Source of the DNA: Clostridiales bacterium
Lineage (GTDB): Bacteria > Bacillota > Clostridia > Christensenellales > Aristaeellaceae
Length of the DNA: 15,398 nucleotides
Direction of reading: 5' to 3'
Assembly: GCA_019420065.1 (NCBI GenBank)
Contig: JAHZHX010000054.1
Location: forward strand, 1-15,398
Position numbers and translations under genes: made by a program. The notes below the pieces were generated by a model, which saw only the letters and a program-made list of their open reading frames with translations, was not told where the DNA came from and searched no databases. Shown piece after piece: positions 6,290-13,044 of the stretch (within the stretch, counting starts at the first letter, position 1; each line of letters begins with the position of its first letter).

Positions 6290-8434
6290 TTATATTTGAT
6301 GCTTTTGTAAAATGCTGTGAATTTGCTGCGAAAAGAAATCACACAATTCCTGCGCGTGCTCCGCGTCCCGAGCGGCGGCGGAAACGTGCATCAGCGGCAG
6401 CACGGGATCGGGACGGATGAACGCCTGCGCGCCGCCGATGGCGGCATGCAGCCCTCCCTGCGGCCGCGGCGACGCCTGCTTGAGCAATGCTTCCAGCACG
6501 CGCCCCTTCTCCTGAGAAAGGCAAGGGATATCCAACGCGCGGATGTTCACTTCGGGCAAGGCGGCAAGCGCTTCCTCAAAAGGTTCCTGCGCGCATAGCG
6601 TCAACATCAGCAGCGCGCGCGATACGGGATCCTGCATCAGCCGTTTCTGCCATTGGCAGGCGGCGCTGTTATCGGCGGGCAGATACTCGCCGCGGCCGGT
6701 ATCCTCGGTATCATATACGCTCTTTCCCAGCTTTTGCAGGGCGCGGGCACAGAAAAGCCATTGCTGCAGGTCGCTGGGCGTTTCCTTGGCTGTCAGCAGG
6801 CGCGCGGAGGAAGCAGTCAGCGACAGCGTAAGCGGGCTGCTGGCGGCAATATGATGCCCGGCCTGCGTCAGCGCGTCGCGCGCCAGGGCGCGCAGGAAAC
6901 GATCCTTGCAGTTAAGGGCCACCGTAACGCCGGACGCGCAGGAGAATGCGGCTGCAAGGCTGCTCATATAGGAAGCGCGCTGTGAAGCATGGGAGCGAAT
7001 GACGCCGTTCCCAAGCGTGGGAGCGGGCGTTTCCTGCCTGCCTGCTGCGCTTTCCACGGCCGCGGCAGCGCGGTCCTCGAGATACAATCCGGCGCTGTCC
7101 AGCAGAATAATGCCTTGCGCGCCTGCCAGCAGGCCGCCATCTGCTTGCAGGTTGGTCACGGCGTGGGCAAGCATGCCGACGCTGCCGCGCCCGGCGGCCC
7201 ATACGCGGCCGGCACCGTAGGCGGCCAGCGCGCCAAGCAGCGTATGATATGCCGCGGTGTTGCCGCCATCGTGCATGCAGACCAGGGATGCGGCGTGACG
7301 CGAGTGCAGCAGCGCGCCGCACAAAAGAGCGGCTTGTCCCGGCGTGACGGGATGGGCGCAGCTTTTTTCTATCTCCGGGACGGCGGGCGGCTGGGAAACG
7401 CTTTCTTTGATGACAGCGTATGGAGGAATACTGACGCCGGGCCACAGGCAGACGCCGCTTTGCAGGCGGGCAAATGCGCCGACGGAGGCTCCGGCCCCGG
7501 CTACACAGCCGTTTTCCGCTTCCACGCCGCGTTCGATGCGCGCGCGTTCACAGATGATGGCTTCATGGAGGCAGGCGCCTGCGGCAATTCGCGCGCCGCT
7601 GAGCACGCAGGAGTGCTCGATTACGGCGCCGTGGGCGAGGACTGCATCGGACGCAATGTAGGAATTTGCCGAAATCTGTACGCCGTCGCTGGCTCTGATA
7701 CCGGGATCGAGGACGGTAAAACCGGCTTGTCCAAGCAGAAGCGCTTCCTGCGCGCGCAGGAAAGCCCGGGGATCGCCCACGTCACACCAGTAATTTTCGT
7801 CGGTATAGCCGTACAGGGGCAGCTTTTTTTCCAGCATCAACGGAAAAAGCTCGCGGCCAAAATCAAAAGGCTTGTCCCGCGGAATCAGCGAAAGCACCTC
7901 GGGTTCCAGAATATAAATGCCGGTATTGACCAGACTGCTGACAACCCGGCTCCAATCGGGTTTTTCCACAAAGCGCTCAATGCGCCCGCTGTTATCCGTG
8001 ACGACAACGCCATAGGGCAGCGGGATGTCCACATGATGCAGTACGAGCGTGGCGGCCGCACCGCGCGCGCGGTGAAAGGCGAGCGCCTTGGTCAAATCCG
8101 CGCTGGTCAGTCCGTCGCCTGACAGGACAAGCAGCGTTTCACGGCCTGACCCGGCGGCGCGCAGCACGCTGCCTGCGGTGCCCAGCGGCGTGTCTTCCGT
8201 CATGTAGGAGAGGGAAACGCCGTGACGGCCGGCGCCAAAGACGTTTTTGATATCGTCAGGCCGGTAGCAGAGCGTGGCTGCGGCGTGGTCATAGCCGTGC
8301 CGCCGCAAAAGTCTGAGCGTGTAATCCATCACCGGCGCGCCGCACAATGGGGCGAGGGGCTTGGGCATGCCGCAGGTGAGGGGGCGCAGCCGCGTGCCTG
8401 CGCCGCCGGCCATAATGACCGCTTGTATCGCCAT
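6290..8434 (-). CDS. Sugar-1-phosphate nucleotidyltransferase with degenerate phosphomannomutase domain
   Basis: Protein of 714 residues built like the mannose-1-phosphate guanylyltransferase/phosphomannomutase-like fusions of Gram-positive bacteria and cyanobacteria. Residues 1-235 are a nucleotidyltransferase: GGAGTRLRPLTCGMPKP (10-26), SGDGL (105-109), EKP (157-159), NTGIY (170-174) and YWCDVGDP (215-222). Residues 245-345 contain imperfect hexapeptide repeats of a left-handed beta-helix. Residues 360-714 align in layout with phosphohexomutases, but the active-site serine loop (TASHNP in active enzymes) is replaced by AGAQG near 437-441, and the phosphate loop reads RPDPVLPLMHV at about 674, so mutase activity is unlikely. 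The substrate (mannose-1-P, glucose-1-P or another) is not decidable here. Start ATG 8434 has GGAGG 10 bases ahead. The preceding promoter looks sporulation-specific, which suggests spore-surface or cell-envelope sugar synthesis. It is somewhat shorter than the roughly 820 residues I recall for relatives. Confidence 0.88.
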   Translation of the reverse strand: MAIQAVIMAGGAGTRLRPLTCGMPKPLAPLCGAPVMDYTLRLLRRHGYDHAAATLCYRPDDIKNVFGAGRHGVSLSYMTEDTPLGTAGSVLRAAGSGRETLLVLSGDGLTSADLTKALAFHRARGAAATLVLHHVDIPLPYGVVVTDNSGRIERFVEKPDWSRVVSSLVNTGIYILEPEVLSLIPRDKPFDFGRELFPLMLEKKLPLYGYTDENYWCDVGDPRAFLRAQEALLLGQAGFTVLDPGIRASDGVQISANSYIASDAVLAHGAVIEHSCVLSGARIAAGACLHEAIICERARIERGVEAENGCVAGAGASVGAFARLQSGVCLWPGVSIPPYAVIKESVSQPPAVPEIEKSCAHPVTPGQAALLCGALLHSRHAASLVCMHDGGNTAAYHTLLGALAAYGAGRVWAAGRGSVGMLAHAVTNLQADGGLLAGAQGIILLDSAGLYLEDRAAAAVESAAGRQETPAPTLGNGVIRSHASQRASYMSSLAAAFSCASGVTVALNCKDRFLRALARDALTQAGHHIAASSPLTLSLTASSARLLTAKETPSDLQQWLFCARALQKLGKSVYDTEDTGRGEYLPADNSAACQWQKRLMQDPVSRALLMLTLCAQEPFEEALAALPEVNIRALDIPCLSQEKGRVLEALLKQASPRPQGGLHAAIGGAQAFIRPDPVLPLMHVSAAARDAEHAQELCDFFSQQIHSILQKHQI

Positions 8435-8471
8435 AAAAATAACGCCTCCGATTGATTTGATCGTAAGCGTT

Positions 8472-8500
8472 ATTGTATGCGGAAAAAAGAAAAATCATGC
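8472..8500 (-). promoter_or_regulatory. Mother-cell sigma-E/sigma-K-like promoter of the nucleotidyltransferase gene
   Basis: On the - strand CATACAATA (8479-8471) matches both the sigma-E -10 element (CATACANT) and the sigma-K -10 element (CATANNNTA). GCATGATT (8500-8493) lies 13 bases upstream as a partial sigma-E -35 element. Transcription would start near 8465, giving a leader of about 30 bases that contains the ribosome binding site. No sigma-A boxes are seen in this 68-base gap. Confidence 0.45.
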
Positions 8501-8502
8501 CT

Positions 8503-9063
8503 TTAGGGAAGCTGCGGCCGGTCGCCGGCCAAAATGGCATAATTGCATATGTCGATCCATGCGCCGCTGCGGTCCAGCTTGCATTGACGGCTGGTGCCCT
8601 CGTAGGTCATGCCGCACTTTTGCATGACCCGGCCGGAGGCGGGATTGCGGCTGTCATGGCGCAGAACGATGCGGTGAAAGCCGACTGTGTCAAACAGATA
8701 CCCCTGCACGCGGGTCAGCGCTTCGGTCATCAGCCCCTGTCCCCAAAAACGGCGGCACAGACAGTAGCCGATTTCGCACCAGGCGTCCTCTTCATTCCAG
8801 CGGACAACGCTGATATCGCCCACCAGCTCGCCGTCTTTTTCGATGCCCCAGCGGTATACCGTGGGGCTTTCATAGCTTTCGACCCACATGTCGATCAGGC
8901 ATTTGGTGACGGCGGGGGAGGCGTGCGGCTCCCAGGTCATATACTGGGTCACCTCCGGGTCGCTGGCCCAGTTGCGGAACATTGCCGTTTCATCGCCCCG
9001 ACGGTAGGGACGAAGGTGCAGGCGACGGGTGTACAGATCAGGCGAACCGGCATGGCGCAGCAT
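8503..9063 (-). CDS. GNAT family N-acetyltransferase, RimJ/RimL type
   Basis: Protein of 186 residues in the RimJ/RimL-like branch of the GNAT superfamily, acetyl-CoA-dependent enzymes that acetylate protein N-termini, small amines or antibiotics. The beginning LYTRRLHLRPYRRGDETAMF is the classical first strand and helix. IEKDGELVGDISV (74-86) is strand 2-3, EIGYCLCRRFWGQGLMTEAL (97-116) includes the acetyl-CoA pyrophosphate loop RxxGxG (R105 to G110), and NPASGRVMQKCGMTYEG (140-156) is the typical C-terminal core. The frame is open far upstream to 10272, but ATG 9063 is the start because AGGAGG lies 7 bases ahead and a perfect promoter lies just before it. The substrate cannot be told from sequence. 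It probably forms its own unit; I see no clear terminator between it and the nucleotidyltransferase gene 68 bases on. Confidence 0.9.
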   Translation of the reverse strand: MLRHAGSPDLYTRRLHLRPYRRGDETAMFRNWASDPEVTQYMTWEPHASPAVTKCLIDMWVESYESPTVYRWGIEKDGELVGDISVVRWNEEDAWCEIGYCLCRRFWGQGLMTEALTRVQGYLFDTVGFHRIVLRHDSRNPASGRVMQKCGMTYEGTSRQCKLDRSGAWIDICNYAILAGDRPQLP

Positions 9064-9070
9064 GGCATTT

Positions 9071-9076
9071 CCTCCT
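9071..9076 (-). promoter_or_regulatory. Ribosome binding site of the RimJ/RimL-type gene
   Basis: AGGAGG on the - strand, 7 bases before ATG 9063. It fixes this start inside a much longer open frame that otherwise runs antisense through the CBS-domain gene. Confidence 0.85.
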
Positions 9077-9097
9077 TCTATGGCTGACAAGGCGTAT

Positions 9098-9126
9098 ATT
9101 ATATAATAGGATACCGAAAATGTCAA
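9098..9126 (-). promoter_or_regulatory. Sigma-A promoter of the RimJ/RimL-type acetyltransferase
   Basis: On the - strand TTGACA (9126-9121), a 17-base spacer and TATAAT (9103-9098), a perfect consensus match. Predicted start near 9091 gives a leader of about 28 bases with the AGGAGG. Confidence 0.9.
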
Positions 9127-9161
9127 AAAACGATGCGCCGGACGCGCCGAAACAAGGGGAC

Positions 9162-9190
9162 TTGCAATTATGGAGCGGATATGGCATAAT
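9162..9190 (+). promoter_or_regulatory. Sigma-A promoter of the CNNM/CBS-domain gene pair
   Basis: TTGCAA (9162-9167), a 17-base spacer and CATAAT (9185-9190). It is divergent from the acetyltransferase promoter, with 35 bases between the two -35 boxes. The predicted start near 9197 gives a leader of about 35 bases, too short for a magnesium riboswitch. Confidence 0.8.
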
Positions 9191-9197
9191 ATATCCG
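9176..9197. repeat. Inverted repeat across the -10 box, possible operator
   Basis: CGGATAT (9176-9182) and ATATCCG (9191-9197) are perfect 7-bp inverted halves separated by 8 bases that contain the CATAAT -10 element. The position fits a repressor site that would block RNA polymerase. No regulator gene is adjacent, so the binding protein is unknown. Confidence 0.5.
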
Positions 9198-9231
9198 TAA
9201 ATCTAATAGTAAAGGATAGTGAATCAAGTTT

Positions 9232-10275
9232 ATGGACGATGCGGTCCCACGAAGTTTGTTGCTGGTATTCCTGATTGTTGCGGGCGGTTTCTTTTCCGGT
9301 ACGGAGACGGCGCTCTCCTTCTGCAACCGTATACGCATGCAGGTGCTGGCAGATGACGGCGATAAGCGCGCAAAGCGCGTGGTAACCATGCTGGATGAAT
9401 TTGACCGGACGGTGGTCACACTCCTGATTGCGATCAACGTGCTCCATATTGTCGCGGCTTCTGTCGCCACCATTCTGGCGGTGGAGCTGATGGGCGATAC
9501 GGGCTCGCTGGTGGCGACGATTGTGACGACGCTGGTGGTGTTCTTCTTCAGCGAAACGCTGCCCAAAAATGTTGCGCGCGCCAACAGCGATGCTTATATG
9601 CTGTGGGTTTCCCTTCCGATCCGCATATGCATGATTGTGCTCAAGCCTGCGGCCATGGTGCTGACTGGCTTGGGTAATTTTGCCAAAAAATGCGTGAATC
9701 GCCGCGGCGAGAGCGAGCCGAGCGTAACGGAGGATGAATTTGCCTCCATGGTTTCCGGCGCGGAAGAAGAAGGCGTGATCGATCATGAGGAATCGGACAT
9801 CATTCAGTCTGCCATTGATTTTGACGATATTGTGGCGGGCGAAGTGATGACGCGGCGGGAAAATATCGTGGCCATTCCGGTCAATATCGAGCGCGAGGCG
9901 CTTAAGCGCCTGCTGCTGGAAAACAAGTATTCCCGCTACCCGGTGTATGACGGCAATGCCGACCATGTCATCGGTGTGGTGCGCTCGGTGCGGTGCCTGT
10001 GGAAACTGCTCAACGGCGGCCGGTTTGACCTGCGCGAGTATGTAACGCGGCCGTACTTTGTCCGGCCGGATATGCGCATCAGCCAGGTTTTTGAGGGCAT
10101 GAGCGGCCGACGCATGCATATGGCCATTGTACAGGATGACAGCGGCCATACATTGGGCATGCTGACGATGGAAGACATACTGGAAGAAATTGTCGGCGAG
10201 ATCTACGACGAGGAGGATGGCGAGGCGCGCGCTTTGCCGTCTGCCGGCACGGCGCAGGGAGGTGACAGGCAATGA
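9232..10275 (+). CDS. CNNM/HlyC-CorC family membrane protein with CBS pair, lacking the C-terminal CorC domain
   Basis: Protein of 347 residues in the CNNM (DUF21) plus CBS-domain family, whose members are magnesium or divalent-cation transporters or efflux factors such as Bacillus MpfA. The DUF21 membrane domain covers residues 1-150, with GGFFSGTETALSFCNRIRM (18-36), hydrophobic segments at about 10-27, 60-86 and 93-108, and the conserved SETLPK (107-112). The CBS pair runs from about 185 to 325, with GEVMTRRENIVAIP, YSRYPVYDG and the closing TMEDILEEIVGEIYDE. After that only about 20 low-complexity residues follow, so the usual CorC_HlyC domain is missing. The name haemolysin found on relatives is historical. 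ATG 9232 is the only reasonable start because a stop lies in frame at 9220; its Shine-Dalgarno (AAAGGA, 9211-9216) is distant, suggesting modest translation. It overlaps the next gene by ATGA. Confidence 0.9.
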   Translation: MDDAVPRSLLLVFLIVAGGFFSGTETALSFCNRIRMQVLADDGDKRAKRVVTMLDEFDRTVVTLLIAINVLHIVAASVATILAVELMGDTGSLVATIVTTLVVFFFSETLPKNVARANSDAYMLWVSLPIRICMIVLKPAAMVLTGLGNFAKKCVNRRGESEPSVTEDEFASMVSGAEEEGVIDHEESDIIQSAIDFDDIVAGEVMTRRENIVAIPVNIEREALKRLLLENKYSRYPVYDGNADHVIGVVRSVRCLWKLLNGGRFDLREYVTRPYFVRPDMRISQVFEGMSGRRMHMAIVQDDSGHTLGMLTMEDILEEIVGEIYDEEDGEARALPSAGTAQGGDRQ

Positions 10276-11528
10276 TCGCGACCTCGATCATCATTCTGAT
10301 CGTTATTCTGATTATTCTGTCAGCTTTCTTTTCCTCCTCTGAGATTGTGTATGCCAAAGCCAACCGTTTCCGTGTGGAAAAAGCGGCGGAAAAGGGCAGC
10401 AAAACCGCCAAGCTGGAGCTGCACATCATCGATCATTATGTTCGCTCCCTTTCCGCGATCCTGGTGGGCAATAACCTGGTAAACATTGCAGCTTCCTCGG
10501 CGGCGACGATGCTGTTTGTACGCGTGCTGAATGTGCCCAACGGCGCGGCGATTTCGTCGATTGTGCTGACGGTGCTGCTGCTCATCTTTGGTGAAACGGT
10601 GCCCAAAATTGTGGCTTCGAGCATGGCCGATACGCTGGCGCGCATTTTTGCCTATCCGATGAAGTTCACCCTGGTGGCGTTCAAGCCCATTGTCAGCGTG
10701 GTGGAAAAGGTAATCAACCGCATGTCGCCCCTGTGGACGCCCAAGGAGGAAATGCCCGACATGACCACCGAGGAGCTGGTGGAGCTGGTGGACAACATTG
10801 AGGAAGAGGGCGTGTTTACCGAAAAAGAGGGCGAGCTGATAAAATCCGCCATTGAAATTACCGATACCATGGCCATGGAAGTGCTTACGCCCCGCGTTGA
10901 CCTGATGGCGATTGACGAGGAGGACGGCGTGCCTGAGCTGGACGACGAAATGATGCAGTACAGCCGCATCCCCGTGTACCGCGGAACCATTGACAACATC
11001 ATCGGTATTTTGTCTACCAAGCGCCTGGTCAAGGCCATTGCGGCCGGCGAGAAGGTCACGCTGGAGGATGTGATGATGCCGCCGCTGTTCGTGCATAAAA
11101 CGCGCATGGTTTCCTCCATTATCCGCGAGTTCCGGGATAAGCACATGCAGGCTGCCATCGTGGTGGATGAGTATGGCGGCACGCTGGGCATGGTCACGAT
11201 GGAAGACATCATGGAAGAAATCGTTGGCGAGATCTATGACGAGCGCGACGCGGTGGAAAACGAGATCGTCCAGATTGACGAAACGACCTATATTGTAGAC
11301 GGCAACGCCAATATCTATGACCTGTTCGATATGTGCGATTACGAGCCGCAGGAGTTTGAATCGGAATACCATACCGTTGGCGGCTGGGCGACCGAGCAGC
11401 TGGACCGCTTCCCCAAGGCGGGCGATGAGTTTACCGTTGACCGTTACACCGTGCGCGTGCTGGAAACACAGGGCATGCGTGTGGAGAAGGTCAAGGTGAC
11501 GCTCAGCCCGGCGGAAGAGGAGGAATAA
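10272..11528 (+). CDS. CNNM/HlyC-CorC family membrane protein, complete three-domain form
   Basis: Protein of 418 residues, a paralogue of the gene just before it. The DUF21 membrane domain includes LSAFFSSSEIVYAKANRFRV (16-35) and GETVPK at 107-112, the same position as SETLPK in the partner. The CBS pair (about 190-320) shows AMEVLTPRVDLMAI, YSRIPVYRG and AAIVVDEYGGTLGMVTMEDI. Unlike its neighbour it keeps the C-terminal CorC_HlyC domain (about 340-418), with VDGNANIYDL, VGGWATEQLDRFPKAGDEF and VLETQGMRVEKVKV. Related proteins bind ATP-Mg at the CBS pair and move Mg2+ or other divalent cations. The ATGA overlap at 10272-10275 implies translational coupling and roughly equal synthesis with the first protein, so a heterodimer is possible. 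GGGAGG ending near 10262 in the upstream gene is the likely ribosome binding site. Confidence 0.93.
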   Translation: MIATSIIILIVILIILSAFFSSSEIVYAKANRFRVEKAAEKGSKTAKLELHIIDHYVRSLSAILVGNNLVNIAASSAATMLFVRVLNVPNGAAISSIVLTVLLLIFGETVPKIVASSMADTLARIFAYPMKFTLVAFKPIVSVVEKVINRMSPLWTPKEEMPDMTTEELVELVDNIEEEGVFTEKEGELIKSAIEITDTMAMEVLTPRVDLMAIDEEDGVPELDDEMMQYSRIPVYRGTIDNIIGILSTKRLVKAIAAGEKVTLEDVMMPPLFVHKTRMVSSIIREFRDKHMQAAIVVDEYGGTLGMVTMEDIMEEIVGEIYDERDAVENEIVQIDETTYIVDGNANIYDLFDMCDYEPQEFESEYHTVGGWATEQLDRFPKAGDEFTVDRYTVRVLETQGMRVEKVKVTLSPAEEEE

Positions 11529-11558
11529 AGCGCCGGCGGTCTGGAAACGCAGCTTGAT

Positions 11559-11594
11559 ATGCTTTGCCGGGAACGTTTGCTTCCCGGCAGGCAT
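11559..11594. other. Stable hairpin between the CBS-domain gene and the second acetyltransferase
   Basis: GCCGGGAA (11566-11573) and TTCCCGGC (11581-11588) form a perfect 8-bp stem with a 7-base loop; ATGC (11559-11562) and GCAT (11591-11594) extend it past a small internal loop. No T-run follows, so it is not a standard terminator. It could protect the 3' end of the upstream message, attenuate transcription weakly or serve as a processing site. Confidence 0.5.
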
Positions 11595-11602
11595 TGCTTT
11601 GC

Positions 11603-11608
11603 AAGGAG
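11603..11608 (+). promoter_or_regulatory. Ribosome binding site of the second acetyltransferase
   Basis: AAGGAG, 7 bases before ATG 11616. It supports this start over the upstream in-frame ATG at 11559, which sits in the hairpin. Confidence 0.8.
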
Positions 11609-11615
11609 AAAAAGC

Positions 11616-12161
11616 ATGAAGTATTATCGTGTGATCCGTCTGAAAAACGGTCTGGAGTGCTGCCTGCGCAGCGGCGAGGAGCGCGACGGGCAGGCGGTAT
11701 ATGACAATTTTAACCTGACGCACGCGCAGACGGACTTTCTGCTTTCTTATCCGGAGGAAAACAGTTTTGACGCCGAACAGGAGGGACGCTTCTTGCAGGA
11801 AAAGGCGGACAGTGAGCGGGAGGCAGAGCTTGTCGCGGTGATCGCGGGAAAAATTGTCGGCACGGCCGGGATTGAGGCAGTCGGCGTCAAATACAAGGTG
11901 CGGCACCGCGCCAGCTTTGGAATCAGCGTTGATAAGGCGTTCTGGAACCTGGGAATCGGGCGCGCGCTGATGACGGCGTGCATTGAATGCGCGCGTCAGG
12001 CTGGATATGCGCAGCTTGAGCTGGAAGCGGTTGCGGAGAACGCGCGGGCGCTCGCGCTTTATAGGAGCGTGGGCTTTACGGAATACGGCCGCAATCCGCT
12101 GGGCTTCCGTTCGCGCGCGGCTGGATACCAGGAAATTGTTTCCATGCGGCTTGCGCTGTAA
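11616..12161 (+). CDS. GNAT family N-acetyltransferase
   Basis: Protein of 181 residues of the GNAT superfamily. Residues 1-60 form a divergent N-terminal half containing YPEENSFDAEQEGRFLQ. The core follows: AELVAVIAGKIVGTAGIEAV (70-89), the substrate-side strand RHRASFGISVDKAFWNLGIG (97-115), and the acetyl-CoA loop NLGIGRAL (111-118) with its helix MTACIECARQAGY. LELEAVAENARALALYRSVG (134-153) then FTEYGRNPLGFR closes the fold. The pattern 'elevDxEN.rAi.LYeklGF' is typical of small-molecule or protein N-acetyltransferases of the RimI/YhhY kind. Substrate is unknown. It lies 87 bases after the CBS-domain pair with only a hairpin between, so it may be the last gene of that operon. The next promoter, for frr, lies downstream. 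Confidence 0.9.
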   Translation: MKYYRVIRLKNGLECCLRSGEERDGQAVYDNFNLTHAQTDFLLSYPEENSFDAEQEGRFLQEKADSEREAELVAVIAGKIVGTAGIEAVGVKYKVRHRASFGISVDKAFWNLGIGRALMTACIECARQAGYAQLELEAVAENARALALYRSVGFTEYGRNPLGFRSRAAGYQEIVSMRLAL

Positions 12162-12191
12162 AAGCGTGTCCTGCGGTCGTGAAATAGGGGG

Positions 12192-12220
12192 TTGCAAGAT
12201 GCGCCAAAAACCTGTAAAAT
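12192..12220 (+). promoter_or_regulatory. Sigma-A promoter of the frr-uppS-cdsA-dxr cluster
   Basis: TTGCAA (12192-12197), a 17-base spacer and TAAAAT (12215-12220). Predicted transcription start near 12227 leaves a leader of about 30 bases that carries the GGGAGG ribosome binding site. It is the only promoter I see for the five following genes. Confidence 0.75.
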
Positions 12221-12242
12221 ATAGAAAGAAATTACGCATTGA

Positions 12243-12248
12243 GGGAGG
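12243..12248 (+). promoter_or_regulatory. Ribosome binding site of frr
   Basis: GGGAGG, 8 bases before ATG 12257. It shows that the in-frame TTG at 12239 is not the start, because that codon would place the site inside the coding region. Confidence 0.85.
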
Positions 12249-12256
12249 ACAAGACC

Positions 12257-12820
12257 ATGCCTGATTACAAAGAGATTATCAGTGAAGCGAAAGACCGCAT
12301 GGGCAAAACCCGCGAGGCATATAAGCGTGAAATGCTGTCCCTGCGCGCAGGCCGCGCAAATCCGCAGATTCTTGACCGCATTACCGTGGAGTATTATGGA
12401 ACGCAGACCCCGCTGAATCAGCTGGGCAACGTTGCCGCACCCGAACCGCGCATGCTGACGATTACCCTGTGGGATAAAAAGGCCATTCCGTTGGTTGAAA
12501 AGGCCATCCAAAAGAGCGATCTGGGCCTGAATCCTTCCAATGACGGCAGCATGATCCGCCTGATTGTTCCCGAGCTGAACGAGGAGCGCCGCAAGGAGCT
12601 GACCAGGATTGTCCGCAAGGGTGCGGAGGATGCCAAGGTGGCCTGCCGCAATATCCGCCGCGATGTGATGGAGCAGTTCAAAAAGATGAAGAAGGAAAAT
12701 GAGCTGACCGAGGACGACCAGCGCAAGGCAGAGGAAGAGACCCAGAAGGTGACCGACGCTGCAATTAAGGAAATCGATAGGATTGCCGCTGAAAAGGAAA
12801 AGGAGATCATGTCCGTTTGA
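12257..12820 (+). CDS. frr: Ribosome recycling factor
   Basis: Protein of 187 residues, essentially the standard length for RRF, which with EF-G splits the post-termination ribosome so that subunits can be reused. Visible family marks are LSLRAGRANPQILDRITVEY (28-47), YYGTQTPLNQLGNVAAPEPR (46-65), IQKSDLGLNPSNDG (84-97), RLIVPELNEERRKEL (101-115) and the helical C-terminus with RNIRRDVMEQFKKMKKE (131-147), giving the three-helix domain I split by the beta/alpha domain II. The gene is usually found after rpsB-tsf-pyrH; here an acetyltransferase precedes it and frr has its own promoter. Its stop codon overlaps the TTG start of the next small gene (TTGA). Confidence 0.97.
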   Translation: MPDYKEIISEAKDRMGKTREAYKREMLSLRAGRANPQILDRITVEYYGTQTPLNQLGNVAAPEPRMLTITLWDKKAIPLVEKAIQKSDLGLNPSNDGSMIRLIVPELNEERRKELTRIVRKGAEDAKVACRNIRRDVMEQFKKMKKENELTEDDQRKAEEETQKVTDAAIKEIDRIAAEKEKEIMSV

Positions 12821-13044
12821 CGCAGTTGTACTTGCTGCCTGAGACGGTGCAGAAAAGCTGTCTGGGTCTGCCGTTGGGGCAGGCTCAGGCAATTTTGCAT
12901 ACGCTTCAGTGCGAGCCTGATATTGTTTATACAGGAGAACGCGCGGCGGTGGAGCACTTAACGCCGCGCGTAATTGCATTACGGGAGAACGCGCTGATCG
13001 TCGCCTGGTTTTATGACGGCGATCCCCGCGGGGAGGAAGCATGA
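12817..13044 (+). CDS. Small conserved-position protein of unknown function between frr and uppS
   Basis: Reading frame of 75 residues that I do not recognise. It starts with a TTG at 12817 overlapping the frr stop (TTGA) and ends in an ATGA overlap with uppS, so it fills the gap exactly. AAAGGAG at 12799-12805 lies 11 bases ahead; a TTG at 12826 is an alternative start, and no in-frame ATG exists. The product reads as a soluble, mixed alpha/beta protein: LPETVQKSCLGLPLGQAQA (a probable helix), then LQCEPDIVYTGERAAVEHLT and ALRENALIVAWFYDGDP (probable strands). There is no signal peptide or membrane segment, and one Cys at 15 and one at 32. The tight overlaps on both sides argue that it is translated. 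No function can be proposed beyond co-expression with ribosome recycling and envelope-lipid genes. Confidence 0.7.
   Translation: MTQLYLLPETVQKSCLGLPLGQAQAILHTLQCEPDIVYTGERAAVEHLTPRVIALRENALIVAWFYDGDPRGEEA

Noticed and set aside
6989..8122. Open frame of 377 residues on the + strand
   Set aside because: It lies opposite the nucleotidyltransferase, whose domains are clear, and its translation shows no family motifs.
9197..9231. Magnesium (M-box or ykoK-type) riboswitch before the CNNM genes
   Set aside because: The predicted leader is only about 35 bases with no extended structure, far too short.
9064..10272. Upstream extension of the RimJ/RimL-type frame on the - strand
   Set aside because: It is antisense to the first CBS-domain gene and crosses a perfect promoter; the AGGAGG before ATG 9063 marks the real start.
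10320..12239. Long open frame of 639 residues on the - strand
   Set aside because: It is antisense to the second CBS-domain gene and the GNAT gene, is His/Arg/Gln-rich with no recognisable fold, and reflects codon bias in a GC-rich genome. It has no good ribosome binding site.
12239..12256. TTG start of frr at 12239
   Set aside because: The GGGAGG ribosome binding site would fall inside the coding region, and ATG 12257 gives the standard RRF N-terminus and length.
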